A stretch of DNA of 11,805 bases, taken from the NCBI GenBank assembly GCA_023417985.1, contig JAEZDV010000270.1, forward strand, positions 1 to 11,805, read 5' to 3'. Numbering within the stretch: position 1 is the stretch's first letter; each line of letters opens with the position of its first letter. Below the pieces are notes generated by a model. That model was not told where the DNA came from. It made no database searches and saw nothing but the letters and a program-made list of their open reading frames with translations. Origin of the DNA: Actinomycetes bacterium. Lineage in GTDB: Bacteria; Actinomycetota; Actinomycetes; Mycobacteriales; Mycobacteriaceae. The translations under genes were made by a program, and so were the position numbers. Shown one piece after another: positions 6,028 through 11,805 of this stretch.

Positions 6028-7469
6028 GTGAAGCTCGCAGACCGGCCCGACGTTCAGGGCAGAAGCCGGGCGGACACACCGGGCGCAACACCGCGCCACG
6101 GCAGACTCGCCGTCCGTCGCAGTCGGCGGCCGATCCGGCCCGCACCGCAGCCCGGGACGTGCTGCGGGCGGTTCGGGAACGCGACGCCTACGCAAACCTG
6201 GTGTTGCCTGCCCTCCTGCGCGAACGCAAACTCGATTCTCGCGATGCTGCGCTCGCAACCGAACTCACCTACGGCGCGGCACGTGCGCAGGGACTGCTCG
6301 ATGCCGTCATCGCCGACGCTGCGAACCGTCCCGTCGACGAGATCGACGGTTCACTGCTCGACGTGCTGCGGCTGGGCACCTATCAGTTGCTGCGGACCCG
6401 GGTCGCCCCGCACGCCGCCGTGGCGACCAGCGTCGACCTTGTTCGCGCCGAATTCGGTTCGGGCCGAGCCGGATTCGTCAACGCCGTGCTGAGGAGAGTG
6501 GGGGAGCGAACCGAGGACGAGTGGATCGACCGTCTTGCCCCCGACCCCGAGCGCGACCCCGTGGGTCACCTCGCGTTCCGGTACCCGCACCCGCTGTGGA
6601 TCGCGCAGGCCTTCGCGCACGCTCTCGGTGCGGATGCGGGTGAGCTCGCGGAGGTGCTCGCGGCCGACGACGCGCGCCCGATCGTGCATCTCGTCGCGCG
6701 GCCCGGCGTGATCACCGCCGAGGAACTCGCACTCGTCACCGGTGGGGAGATCGGTCCCTGGTCGCCGTACGCGGTGCACATCGAACATGGTGACCCTGGT
6801 CGGCTCGAGCCGGTCCGCGAGGGCATGGCCGCGGTCCAGGACGAGGGAAGCCAGCTTGTCGCACGGGCACTCACCCTTGCCCCGCTCATCGGCGAGGACA
6901 AAGGCCGCTGGCTCGATCTCTGCGCCGGTCCAGGCGGTAAGGCCGCCCTGCTCGGCGCGCTCGCCGACCTCGACGGATTCACCGTCGACGCCGTCGAACC
7001 GGTGGAGCATCGCGCCGACCTCGTCCGCAAGACCGCACGTGATCTGCCCGTCACCGTGCATGTCGCAGACGGCCGCGACTCCGGACTCGAGCCCGGGTAC
7101 GACCGGATCCTGGTCGACGCGCCCTGCACCGGGCTCGGTTCACTGCGTAGGAGGCCGGAATCGCGCTGGCGCCGTCGGCCCGAGGATGTGGCCGATCTCG
7201 TCAAACTGCAGAAAGAGCTTCTCGGAGCAGCGATCGGTCTGCTGCGCCCCGGCGGCGTGGTGCTGTATTCGACCTGTTCCCCGCACGTTTCGGAGACCGT
7301 CGCGGTGGTCTCGGACGCCGTGCGCAGACACGGCGTCGAACAACTCGACGCGCGCGAACTCCTGCCCGGTGTTCCGAATCTCGGTGACGGACCGGGCGTG
7401 CAGCTGTGGACGCACCGGCACGGCACGGACGCGATGTTCATGGCCGCGCTGCGCAAACCGGTGGAGTGA
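6024..7469 (+). CDS. rsmB: 16S rRNA (cytosine-967-C5)-methyltransferase RsmB/Fmu
   Basis: Uses S-adenosylmethionine to methylate C5 of a cytosine in the small-subunit rRNA (C967 in E. coli numbering). The 481-residue protein has a basic, probably disordered N-terminus (residues 1-38, rich in R, P, Q, G). A NusB-like RNA-binding domain follows at about 39-165 (TAARDVLRAVRERDAYANLV, TELTYGAARAQGLLD, FVNAVLRR). The Rossmann methyltransferase domain contains the SAM loop LDLCAGPGGKAALL (297-310), DAPCTGLGSLRRRP with Cys368, and LYSTCSPHVSE with catalytic Cys418, the two cysteines used by RNA m5C methyltransferases. The ATG at 6024 overlaps the fmt stop and is chosen over the in-frame ATG at 5982 inside fmt. 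In M. tuberculosis the equivalent fmt-fmu pair is followed by rpe and ribG; here pfkB follows. Confidence 0.96.
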   Translation: MSEARRPARRSGQKPGGHTGRNTAPRQTRRPSQSAADPARTAARDVLRAVRERDAYANLVLPALLRERKLDSRDAALATELTYGAARAQGLLDAVIADAANRPVDEIDGSLLDVLRLGTYQLLRTRVAPHAAVATSVDLVRAEFGSGRAGFVNAVLRRVGERTEDEWIDRLAPDPERDPVGHLAFRYPHPLWIAQAFAHALGADAGELAEVLAADDARPIVHLVARPGVITAEELALVTGGEIGPWSPYAVHIEHGDPGRLEPVREGMAAVQDEGSQLVARALTLAPLIGEDKGRWLDLCAGPGGKAALLGALADLDGFTVDAVEPVEHRADLVRKTARDLPVTVHVADGRDSGLEPGYDRILVDAPCTGLGSLRRRPESRWRRRPEDVADLVKLQKELLGAAIGLLRPGGVVLYSTCSPHVSETVAVVSDAVRRHGVEQLDARELLPGVPNLGDGPGVQLWTHRHGTDAMFMAALRKPVE

Positions 7470-7538
7470 GGAAACCGGCAGAACACGTATGTGCGCAGGG
7501 GTCCGGTCGAGCCGAGCCTGTCGGCGGCGGAGCAAGGC

Positions 7539-7544
7539 TAGGGT
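7539..7544 (+). promoter_or_regulatory. -10 element (TAGGGT) for pfkB
   Basis: TAGGGT (TANNNT) ends 7 bases before the pfkB ATG in the 82-bp gap after rsmB, and no properly spaced Shine-Dalgarno is seen, suggesting a leaderless pfkB transcript independent of fmt-rsmB. A small inverted repeat, GCCGA (7511-7515) and TCGGC (7521-7525), lies just upstream. Confidence 0.35.
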
Positions 7545-7551
7545 CTTCCGT

Positions 7552-8481
7552 ATGCCCGATATCGTCACGCTGACCATGAATCCGGCCCTCGATGTCACCA
7601 CGTTCGCCGAGGAAGTCGTCCCCACCCGGAAGCTCCGGTGCGAGGAGCCCTTCTACGACGCGGGCGGCGGCGGCATCAATGTCGCGAAGGTTGCCCGTGT
7701 GCTCGGCGTCCCGGCCGCGGCGGTCTATCCGGTGGGCGGGGCACGCGGCCGGCAGATGCGAGGGTTGCTCGACGACGACCACGTCGACGCGTACGTCGTG
7801 CCCATCACGGACGACACCCGCGAGTGTTTTACGGCGATCGATCGCAGAACCGGGTCCGAGTATCGCTTCGTCACACCCGGGCCGAACTTGACCCACGACG
7901 AGCAGGAAAGGTGCCTCGCCGTGCTCGCGGAGGTGGCCCGGGACGCGAAGTACGTGGTGGCCAGCGGTAGTTTCCCTCCCGGTGTCTCCGGCACGTTCGT
8001 CAACCGGGTCGCGGCGACGGCCCGCGACGCCGGAGCACGGTTCGTTCTCGACTCCTCGGGCGACGCCCTCAGGAGCATCGAGTCGGGGGTGTTCCTCGTC
8101 AAGCCGTCACTTCCGGAACTGTGCGACTGGGTCGGGCGTGACCTTCCCGGCATGGACGAACGGATCGCGGCCTCCCGCGAACTCGTCGAGCGTGGCGTCG
8201 CCGAAATCGTGGTGCTCTCACTCGGTCCCGACGGAGCGGTCATGGTTACCGCGGACGACGCCGTCGAGGTGCCTGCTCTCGAGGTCGAGGTGCGAAGCGC
8301 TGTGGGTGCCGGTGACAGCATGGTCGCCGGACTGGTCGTCGGACTGCTGCAGGAACGCACGCTGCGCGACGCTCTGGCGCTCGGTATCGCGTGCGGTACG
8401 GCGGCCCTCCTGACCGTGGGAAGCCGGGTGTGCCGTCGTTCGGACATCGATCGGTTCGACGCGCTCGCCCGGAAAGCGTGA
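7552..8481 (+). CDS. pfkB: PfkB-type phosphofructokinase (ribokinase family)
   Basis: ATP-dependent sugar-phosphate kinase of 309 residues, most like E. coli 6-phosphofructokinase II: VTLTMNPALD at the N-terminus, KLRC (27-30), GGGGINVAKV (38-47), YRFVTPGPNL (104-113), GSFPPGV (139-145), DSSGDAL (167-173), LSLGPDGA (222-229) and VGAGDSM (251-257) with catalytic base Asp255. It would convert fructose-6-phosphate to fructose-1,6-bisphosphate. Because 1-phosphofructokinase and tagatose-6-phosphate kinase share this fold, the substrate remains an inference; the match to E. coli PfkB around KLRC and DSSG favours fructose-6-phosphate, and no fructose PTS genes are adjacent. One oddity is that the family's KPNxxE motif reads KPSLPE (184-189), so the usual metal/ATP-binding Asn is Ser. 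The ATG at 7552 follows a TANNNT box, with no Shine-Dalgarno. Confidence 0.9.
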   Translation: MPDIVTLTMNPALDVTTFAEEVVPTRKLRCEEPFYDAGGGGINVAKVARVLGVPAAAVYPVGGARGRQMRGLLDDDHVDAYVVPITDDTRECFTAIDRRTGSEYRFVTPGPNLTHDEQERCLAVLAEVARDAKYVVASGSFPPGVSGTFVNRVAATARDAGARFVLDSSGDALRSIESGVFLVKPSLPELCDWVGRDLPGMDERIAASRELVERGVAEIVVLSLGPDGAVMVTADDAVEVPALEVEVRSAVGAGDSMVAGLVVGLLQERTLRDALALGIACGTAALLTVGSRVCRRSDIDRFDALARKA

Positions 8482-8528
8482 TCATTCGAGGAAGGAAACA
8501 AAACCCGATGGCGCCCGCCGTGCTCGGA

Positions 8529-8534
8529 TAGCCT
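8529..8534 (+). promoter_or_regulatory. -10 element (TAGCCT) for the crcB operon
   Basis: TAGCCT (TANNNT) ends 7 bases before an ATG at 8542 that opens a short ORF leading into crcB1. The 110-bp gap after pfkB also holds an A-rich stretch (about 8490-8504), unusual for this DNA, that could act as an upstream element. No canonical -35 box is seen. Confidence 0.4.
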
Positions 8535-8541
8535 TCGAAGC

Positions 8542-8595
8542 ATGGATCTTCGGACGGAGTCCTCGCTCGCTCGAAGCATCGGAGCGCGGGAATGA
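8542..8595 (+). CDS. Probable leaderless 17-codon leader ORF coupled to crcB1
   Basis: ATG at 8542 opens the frame MDLRTESSLARSIGARE, ending with TGA at 8593-8595, which overlaps the crcB1 ATG as ATGA. A TANNNT -10 box ends 7 bases before it, the spacing expected of a leaderless mRNA. Near the end of the frame GGAG (8581-8584) is 7 bases from the crcB1 start and can act as its Shine-Dalgarno. The peptide has no recognised family; ten of its 16 codons after the ATG end in G or C, so codon use is neutral evidence. The most likely role is delivering ribosomes to crcB1 or regulating it in cis. That role is inferred. Confidence 0.45.
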   Translation: MDLRTESSLARSIGARE

Positions 8596-9041
8596 GCAGC
8601 GGAAGGCCCGCGTATCTGCACGGGCGCTCGATCGGGCTGGTCCTGGTCGGAGGCTTGTTCGGGGCCGGTAGCCGCGAAGGTCTTTCGCTCGTCATCCCGA
8701 AGCTCGGCGAAGTCCCGATCGTCATCGCCATCGTCAATGTCGTGGGCGCTTTTCTTCTGGGTTGTCTCTACGAAGCGGTCACGCGACTCGACAAAGCGAA
8801 GCCCACGGCACAGAATCTCAAGCTTCTTCTGGGCACGGGCTTTTGCGGCGGTTTCACCACCTACAGTTCGCTCGCGACCGATACCTCGGTGCTCTTCCGA
8901 GACGGGTACATCTGGCAGGGAGTGGTATACGCCTTGGGCACCCTGATCGTCGGTGCCTGCGCCACTTGGGCGGGAATCGCGGTCGCCAGCAGTGTCAACG
9001 CGAGAACGGCGCCGCCCGCCGGGGGAGGGATGACGACGTGA
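8592..9041 (+). CDS. crcB: Fluoride channel/exporter subunit CrcB1 (Fluc)
   Basis: One half of a two-gene Fluc fluoride channel, a small four-helix membrane protein that lets toxic fluoride leave the cytoplasm. Visible features are GGLFGAGSREGL (20-31), the pore Asn in VNVVGAFLLG (48-57; Asn49) and the signature GTGFCGGFTTYSSLATD (81-97). Four hydrophobic segments lie at about 13-35, 43-62, 77-95 and 108-134. At 149 residues it is slightly longer than the usual 125 or so, with short polar tails at both ends. The motif has YSS where FST is common. Positive charges collect at the N-terminus and in the helix 2-3 loop (RLDKAKPTAQNLK), predicting N-terminus inside. The start overlaps a leader ORF and has GGAG 7 bases upstream; the end overlaps crcB2. 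Confidence 0.93.
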   Translation: MSSGRPAYLHGRSIGLVLVGGLFGAGSREGLSLVIPKLGEVPIVIAIVNVVGAFLLGCLYEAVTRLDKAKPTAQNLKLLLGTGFCGGFTTYSSLATDTSVLFRDGYIWQGVVYALGTLIVGACATWAGIAVASSVNARTAPPAGGGMTT

Positions 9042-9415
9042 CACCGCTCATCTTCATCTCCCTGAGTGTTGCAGGTGGTGTCGGAGCAGTCGTCCGATTC
9101 GTCCTCGACGGCTTCATTCGCGCGCACATGCACACCAAGTTCGCTTGGGCGACAACCATCATCAACGTGTCGGGATCGCTCGTTCTCGGGTTTCTCACAG
9201 GGCTCACGGTGGAACATCTCGTCAGCACCGACGCCGGCTATGTCATCGGGACCGGATTCCTCGGCGGTTACACCACATTCAGTACGGCGAGTTACGAGAC
9301 CGTGCAGCTCATCAAGCAGCGCCGGTACGGTGACTCTTTCATCAGTGGCGTGGTGATGCTGATCCTGGCTCTGGCAGCGGCGGGAATCGGCCTGTGGATC
9401 GGCACCTCGCTCTGA
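9038..9415 (+). CDS. crcB: Fluoride channel/exporter subunit CrcB2 (Fluc)
   Basis: Second subunit of the Fluc pair, 125 residues, the usual family length. GTG at 9038 overlaps the crcB1 TGA (GTGA), with a G-rich GGAGGG about 8 bases upstream, so translation is coupled and a 1:1 heterodimer is likely. Motifs are GGVGAVVRFVLD (13-24), INVSGSLVLGFLTG (42-55; Asn43) and GTGFLGGYTTFSTASYE (71-87), the canonical FST form. Four hydrophobic segments lie at about 3-22, 37-57, 67-86 and 101-121. Positive charges fall in the helix 1-2 loop (IRAHMHTK) and the helix 3-4 loop (KQRR), the reverse of CrcB1, so this subunit should insert with N-terminus outside. It converges on glpX with a 34-base gap that shows no clear hairpin. 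Confidence 0.93.
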   Translation: MTPLIFISLSVAGGVGAVVRFVLDGFIRAHMHTKFAWATTIINVSGSLVLGFLTGLTVEHLVSTDAGYVIGTGFLGGYTTFSTASYETVQLIKQRRYGDSFISGVVMLILALAAAGIGLWIGTSL

Positions 9416-9449
9416 ATCCGAGTCCACAGGGTCGCCTACGGGTCTTCGT

Positions 9450-10460
9450 TCAGGTTCGTGTCGCCTCACTGTGGGGACCTGGGAAATCGAGTCGGTGCTC
9501 GGCCTCGATGATCCGGACCGTGCCGGATTTACTGCGCATCACGATCGACTGAGTTCCCGCCCGGTTCCCTCCGTAGTACCGCACTCCCCGCAACAGGGGA
9601 CCGTCGGTGACACCCGTGGCGGCGAAGAACACATTCGCGCCTCCGACCAGATCGCTCGTGTGGAGGACCCGATCCGTATCGTGTCCCGCAGCACGAACCT
9701 GTGCACGTTCGGCGTCGTCACGAGGAGTCAGTTGCGCTTGAATCGTCCCGCCGACGCATCGCACCGCGGCTGCCGAGAGGATGCCTTCCGGAGTGCCTCC
9801 CACCCCCATCGCCATATCGATACCGGAAGCGGGACGCGCAGCGGCAATGGCGGCGGCGACGTCCCCGTCGGGCAGCAACCGCACCCGCGCTCCGGCCCGG
9901 CGGATCTGCTCGATCAACTCGATGTGCCGCGGCCGGTCGAGCACGGCGACGGTGAGGTCGGTGACCCACGTGCCCAGCGCGTCGGCGACCCTGGAGATGT
10001 TCTCGCCCACCGGTGCCGTGATGTCCACGGCGTCGGCCGCGTCGGGACCGACGGCGATCTTGTTCATGTAGAACACCGACGAGGGGTCGAACATCGCCCC
10101 GCGCTCGGCGACTGCCACCACGCTTAGCGAGTTCGGCGCGCCGGCGGCCATGAGTGTGGTGCCTTCTACCGGGTCGACTGCGAAGTCGCATTCCGGCCCG
10201 GTGCCGTCGCCGACCACCTCGCCGTTGAACAACATCGGTGCTTCGTCCTTCTCGCCCTCGCCGATCACCACGACACCGCGCATGGTCACGGTCGACAACA
10301 TGGTGCGCATCGCGTCGACAGCGGCGCCGTCCCCGCCTTCCTTGTCGCCGCGCCCGACCCACCGGCCCGATGCCAGAGCGCCCGCTTCCGTTACACGGAC
10401 CAGTTCCAGGGCGAGATTGCGATCCGGCAGCAATGGGCCCGGGTGTGCGGTGGCGCTCAT
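9450..10460 (-). CDS. glpX: Class II fructose-1,6-bisphosphatase GlpX
   Basis: Hydrolyses fructose-1,6-bisphosphate to fructose-6-phosphate, the committed step of gluconeogenesis; GlpX is the main fructose bisphosphatase of mycolata. The 336-residue length is normal. Metal- and phosphate-binding motifs of the lithium-sensitive phosphatase superfamily are intact: GRGDKEGGDGAAVDAMR (36-52; Asp39), IGEGEKDEAPML (66-77; Glu68, Glu70), DPVEGTT (96-102; Asp96, Glu99 and catalytic-loop Thr101/Thr102), YMNKIAVGP (131-139), and GGTPEG further on. The ATG at 10460 has GAGG 8 bases upstream. The gene lies 55 bp downstream of the urea transporter gene in the same direction, so it may be read through from it or use its own promoter. 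It faces the crcB genes and the pfkB upstream of them. Confidence 0.96.
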   Translation of the reverse strand: MSATAHPGPLLPDRNLALELVRVTEAGALASGRWVGRGDKEGGDGAAVDAMRTMLSTVTMRGVVVIGEGEKDEAPMLFNGEVVGDGTGPECDFAVDPVEGTTLMAAGAPNSLSVVAVAERGAMFDPSSVFYMNKIAVGPDAADAVDITAPVGENISRVADALGTWVTDLTVAVLDRPRHIELIEQIRRAGARVRLLPDGDVAAAIAAARPASGIDMAMGVGGTPEGILSAAAVRCVGGTIQAQLTPRDDAERAQVRAAGHDTDRVLHTSDLVGGANVFFAATGVTDGPLLRGVRYYGGNRAGTQSIVMRSKSGTVRIIEAEHRLDFPGPHSEATRT

Positions 10461-10480
10461 GTCGTGGGCCTCAACGCGAT

Positions 10481-10500
10481 GTTCCTCCGAACGGTGTTCG
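10481..10500 (-). repeat. Two mutually exclusive small hairpins upstream of glpX
   Basis: On the minus strand CGAAC-ACC-GTTCG (10500-10488) forms a 5-bp stem, while the overlapping GTTC-GGAG-GAAC (10492-10481) forms an alternative 4-bp stem that exposes or loops a GGAG motif. The GGAG is too far (over 20 bases) from the glpX ATG to be its Shine-Dalgarno. It could terminate or modulate urea-transporter read-through; this is speculative. Confidence 0.3.
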
Positions 10501-10515
10501 TTGCGCGTGCTCCCG

Positions 10516-11442
10516 TCAGGGATGCTCGGCAGAGGGAATGTAGTGCGCGATCACCAGGAACACCCACGTGGTGAGAATGTACGGCCACGTATAGGTGGGG
10601 ACCCCGAGATCGTGCATCCACAGCGTGACCATCGCAGTGACGATGGTGCCGATCAGCGCGAGCACCCATGAGGTCACGCTCTCTTTCAGGAAGGTTACCG
10701 AGAGCGCTATCGCCGTGAGCACACCGGAATACCCGCTCAGGCCGTTTCCGGTTTCGGTGAGAGTCTCACCGAGTGCGAGGGCACACAGCGTGCCGACGAC
10801 ACTGCCGAGGAGACCCGCAAGACCGACTTTCCAATTCGCGATGAAGAGGCCGATGAGGATGAGGGCACCGGCCCAGATATTGTCGACCAGTACCACTTCC
10901 GAGACGTTCGTCAGTATCGATCTGAACACCGCGACGGTGGTGGAGTCGATTGTCATCTCCGATGACTCGACCCACCAGCGTTCGAAGCCGAAGTGGATGA
11001 TGGTCGCGACGATGCAGAACGGGGCAGTCGTCGACGGGAGTCCGTAGATCTTCAGCGGCCTCTGCGCGAAGAGTTCGTTGACCAGCCACGTCACCGGTGC
11101 GGCGAGTGCCCCGCCGACCAGCGCGATGGGATACGAGAACCACTGGCTGCCGAGGGTCGCAAACGTTGCGGCACCGACGAGTGCTCCGGAGAAACCCTGC
11201 ATGCCGAAGGTGAGGTCGGCGGGCTTGGTGCGGATCACCCATCCCGCGAAGGTCTGTGCCACACAGCCGAGCGCCACCAGCACAGCCATCTGCCAACTGG
11301 CGACCACGAACGCCGCCATGATGAGCAGAGTCGTATAGATGTTCGCCTGGAAGTAGATCTGTGACGGGCCATGGCCGAACCCGATCAGCCAGGAGCGAGG
11401 TGAACCCATCGACTGATGAGTTGCCGCAGTTCCCGTACTCAT
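10516..11442 (-). CDS. Urea transporter (UT/SLC14-type channel)
   Basis: A 308-residue membrane protein of the urea transporter family, which conducts urea down its gradient as a trimeric channel. The internally duplicated UT architecture is visible. The first half has QIYFQAN (28-34), GMQGFSGALVG (80-90) and YGLPSTTAPF (133-142). The second half repeats these as VVLVDNIWAG (183-192), GNGLSGYSGVL (232-242) and VPTYTWPYIL (281-290). About ten hydrophobic segments are spread along the length. AAGGAG (plus-strand 11449-11454) lies 6 bases before the ATG, a strong start. It follows a urease accessory gene by 42 bp in the same direction, so it is very probably the last gene of a urease operon, supplying urea to the cytoplasmic enzyme for nitrogen or pH control. 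Confidence 0.9.
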   Translation of the reverse strand: MSTGTAATHQSMGSPRSWLIGFGHGPSQIYFQANIYTTLLIMAAFVVASWQMAVLVALGCVAQTFAGWVIRTKPADLTFGMQGFSGALVGAATFATLGSQWFSYPIALVGGALAAPVTWLVNELFAQRPLKIYGLPSTTAPFCIVATIIHFGFERWWVESSEMTIDSTTVAVFRSILTNVSEVVLVDNIWAGALILIGLFIANWKVGLAGLLGSVVGTLCALALGETLTETGNGLSGYSGVLTAIALSVTFLKESVTSWVLALIGTIVTAMVTLWMHDLGVPTYTWPYILTTWVFLVIAHYIPSAEHP

Positions 11443-11484
11443 ATCCAGCTCCTTCTGTACCTCCGGCGAGGCTCGGTGAGCGTC

Positions 11485-11805
11485 TTATGCCTTGCGGACC
11501 GCCGGCGCTGCGAAGCCGGTCAGAAGTTCGTGGGCCGCGCCCGCCGCTGCCTGATTCGCGCGTGCCACCGACACCGGGTCGTTGGCCAGCAATCGCATCC
11601 ACACACCGGCGTCGTTCGGCAGTGCACTGATGCCGAACAATCCGTCGGTGAACGTAGCGGACAACGAGTCGTGGAGCCGATCGGCGAGTTCGGCAGGCGG
11701 AACCAGGGGAGTGAACACGTACAGCATCGCCAGAATGTCGTGGTCCGCCATGACGCCGGGTCCCGGCGCGGCCGGCGTAGCGTCCGCGCCCGACGGACAC
11801 AGGCG
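11485..11805 (-). CDS. ureD: Urease accessory protein UreD (C-terminal part; 5' end beyond window)
   Basis: The C-terminal 106 residues of a probable UreD (UreH), the scaffold that binds apo-urease and, with UreF and UreG, delivers nickel to the active site. The frame is open through the right edge, so the start is outside. The supporting pattern is the tail: FGISALPNDAGVWMRLLAND followed by an alanine-rich helix and APAVRKA, which matches the UreD ending of a SxLPxGxGxxVRxLxxD segment then a helix and a short basic tail. The internal ATG at 11751 is not a credible start because the family is about 200-280 residues long. The downstream urea transporter gene supports the call. Confidence is limited because only a tail with modest conservation is visible. 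Confidence 0.7.
   Translation of the reverse strand, partial: RLCPSGADATPAAPGPGVMADHDILAMLYVFTPLVPPAELADRLHDSLSATFTDGLFGISALPNDAGVWMRLLANDPVSVARANQAAAGAAHELLTGFAAPAVRKA

Noticed and set aside
6742..7551. Upstream in-frame extension of pfkB through rsmB (long frame starting at 6742)
   Set aside because: It runs out of frame through the rsmB coding sequence, and kinase homology begins exactly at MPDIVTLTMNP at 7552.
8508..8531. Seven-codon ORF MAPAVLG after an A/G-rich stretch
   Set aside because: The Shine-Dalgarno-like GAGGAAGG is about 12 bases away, and the stop codon is part of the proposed -10 box, so the ORF would lie upstream of the likely transcription start.
8504..8534. Fluoride riboswitch upstream of crcB1 (GATG...CCCGCC...GATAGCC reminiscent of the crcB motif)
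   Set aside because: The pairing that closes the crcB motif is missing (the ACCC before GATG does not pair with the bases after CCCGCC) and the segment overlaps the best -10 candidate. A covariance-model search would settle it; a significant hit to the fluoride riboswitch family would reverse this.
10488..10500. SOS (LexA) box: CGAAC-GGT-GTTCG
   Set aside because: The actinobacterial LexA site has four bases between GAAC and GTTC and longer flanking identity; here the spacer is three. The GTTCGAAC at 2792-2799 has no spacer at all and is rejected too.

Overview
The window is GC-rich, densely packed DNA from a mycolata-type actinobacterium. Rhodococcus or a close relative in Nocardiaceae fits best. 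The reasons are: an actinobacterial-type PriA lacking a DEAH box, the fmt-rsmB pair with an ATGA overlap, a class II (GlpX) fructose bisphosphatase, a DUF2804 protein, secreted hydrolases with actinobacterial-style signal peptides, and several starts that look leaderless. The genus is inferred from gene content and style; no marker gene fixes it.

Layout. (1) 1-1449: the 3' two-thirds of priA, ending at a hairpin shared with a convergent small antibiotic-biosynthesis-monooxygenase-fold gene (1459-1746, minus). (2) 1747-3893: a divergent control region with a strong palindrome, then two exported hydrolases on the plus strand: a degenerate serine beta-lactamase/transpeptidase-like protein and an alpha/beta-hydrolase lipase. 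(3) 3898-4935, minus: a DUF2804 protein. It diverges from (4) fmt-rsmB (5104-7469), the initiator-tRNA formyltransferase and 16S rRNA m5C methyltransferase, preceded by a possible 20-codon leader ORF. (5) 7552-8481: an E. coli PfkB-like phosphofructokinase. (6) 8542-9415: a probable leaderless 17-codon leader ORF, then crcB1 and crcB2, the two halves of a heterodimeric fluoride channel, all linked by start/stop overlaps. (7) Minus strand, 9450-11805: glpX, a urea transporter and the 3' end of a urease accessory gene (probably ureD).

How the genes relate. fmt and rsmB serve translation. pfkB and glpX encode opposing steps (fructose-6-phosphate to and from fructose-1,6-bisphosphate) and flank the fluoride channel genes within about 1 kb. 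The urea transporter supplies substrate to a urease whose cluster evidently continues past the right edge.

I see no mobile element, CRISPR array, tRNA or rRNA, and no gene-free stretch longer than 300 bases. Every protein-coding gene belongs to a recognisable family. The less ordinary content is regulatory: two leader ORFs positioned for translational coupling (crcB1 and fmt), two palindromes with the same 9-bp core in two divergent promoter regions, and a recurrent TANNNT-N7/8-ATG start architecture. These are inferences from sequence pattern and have not been tested.
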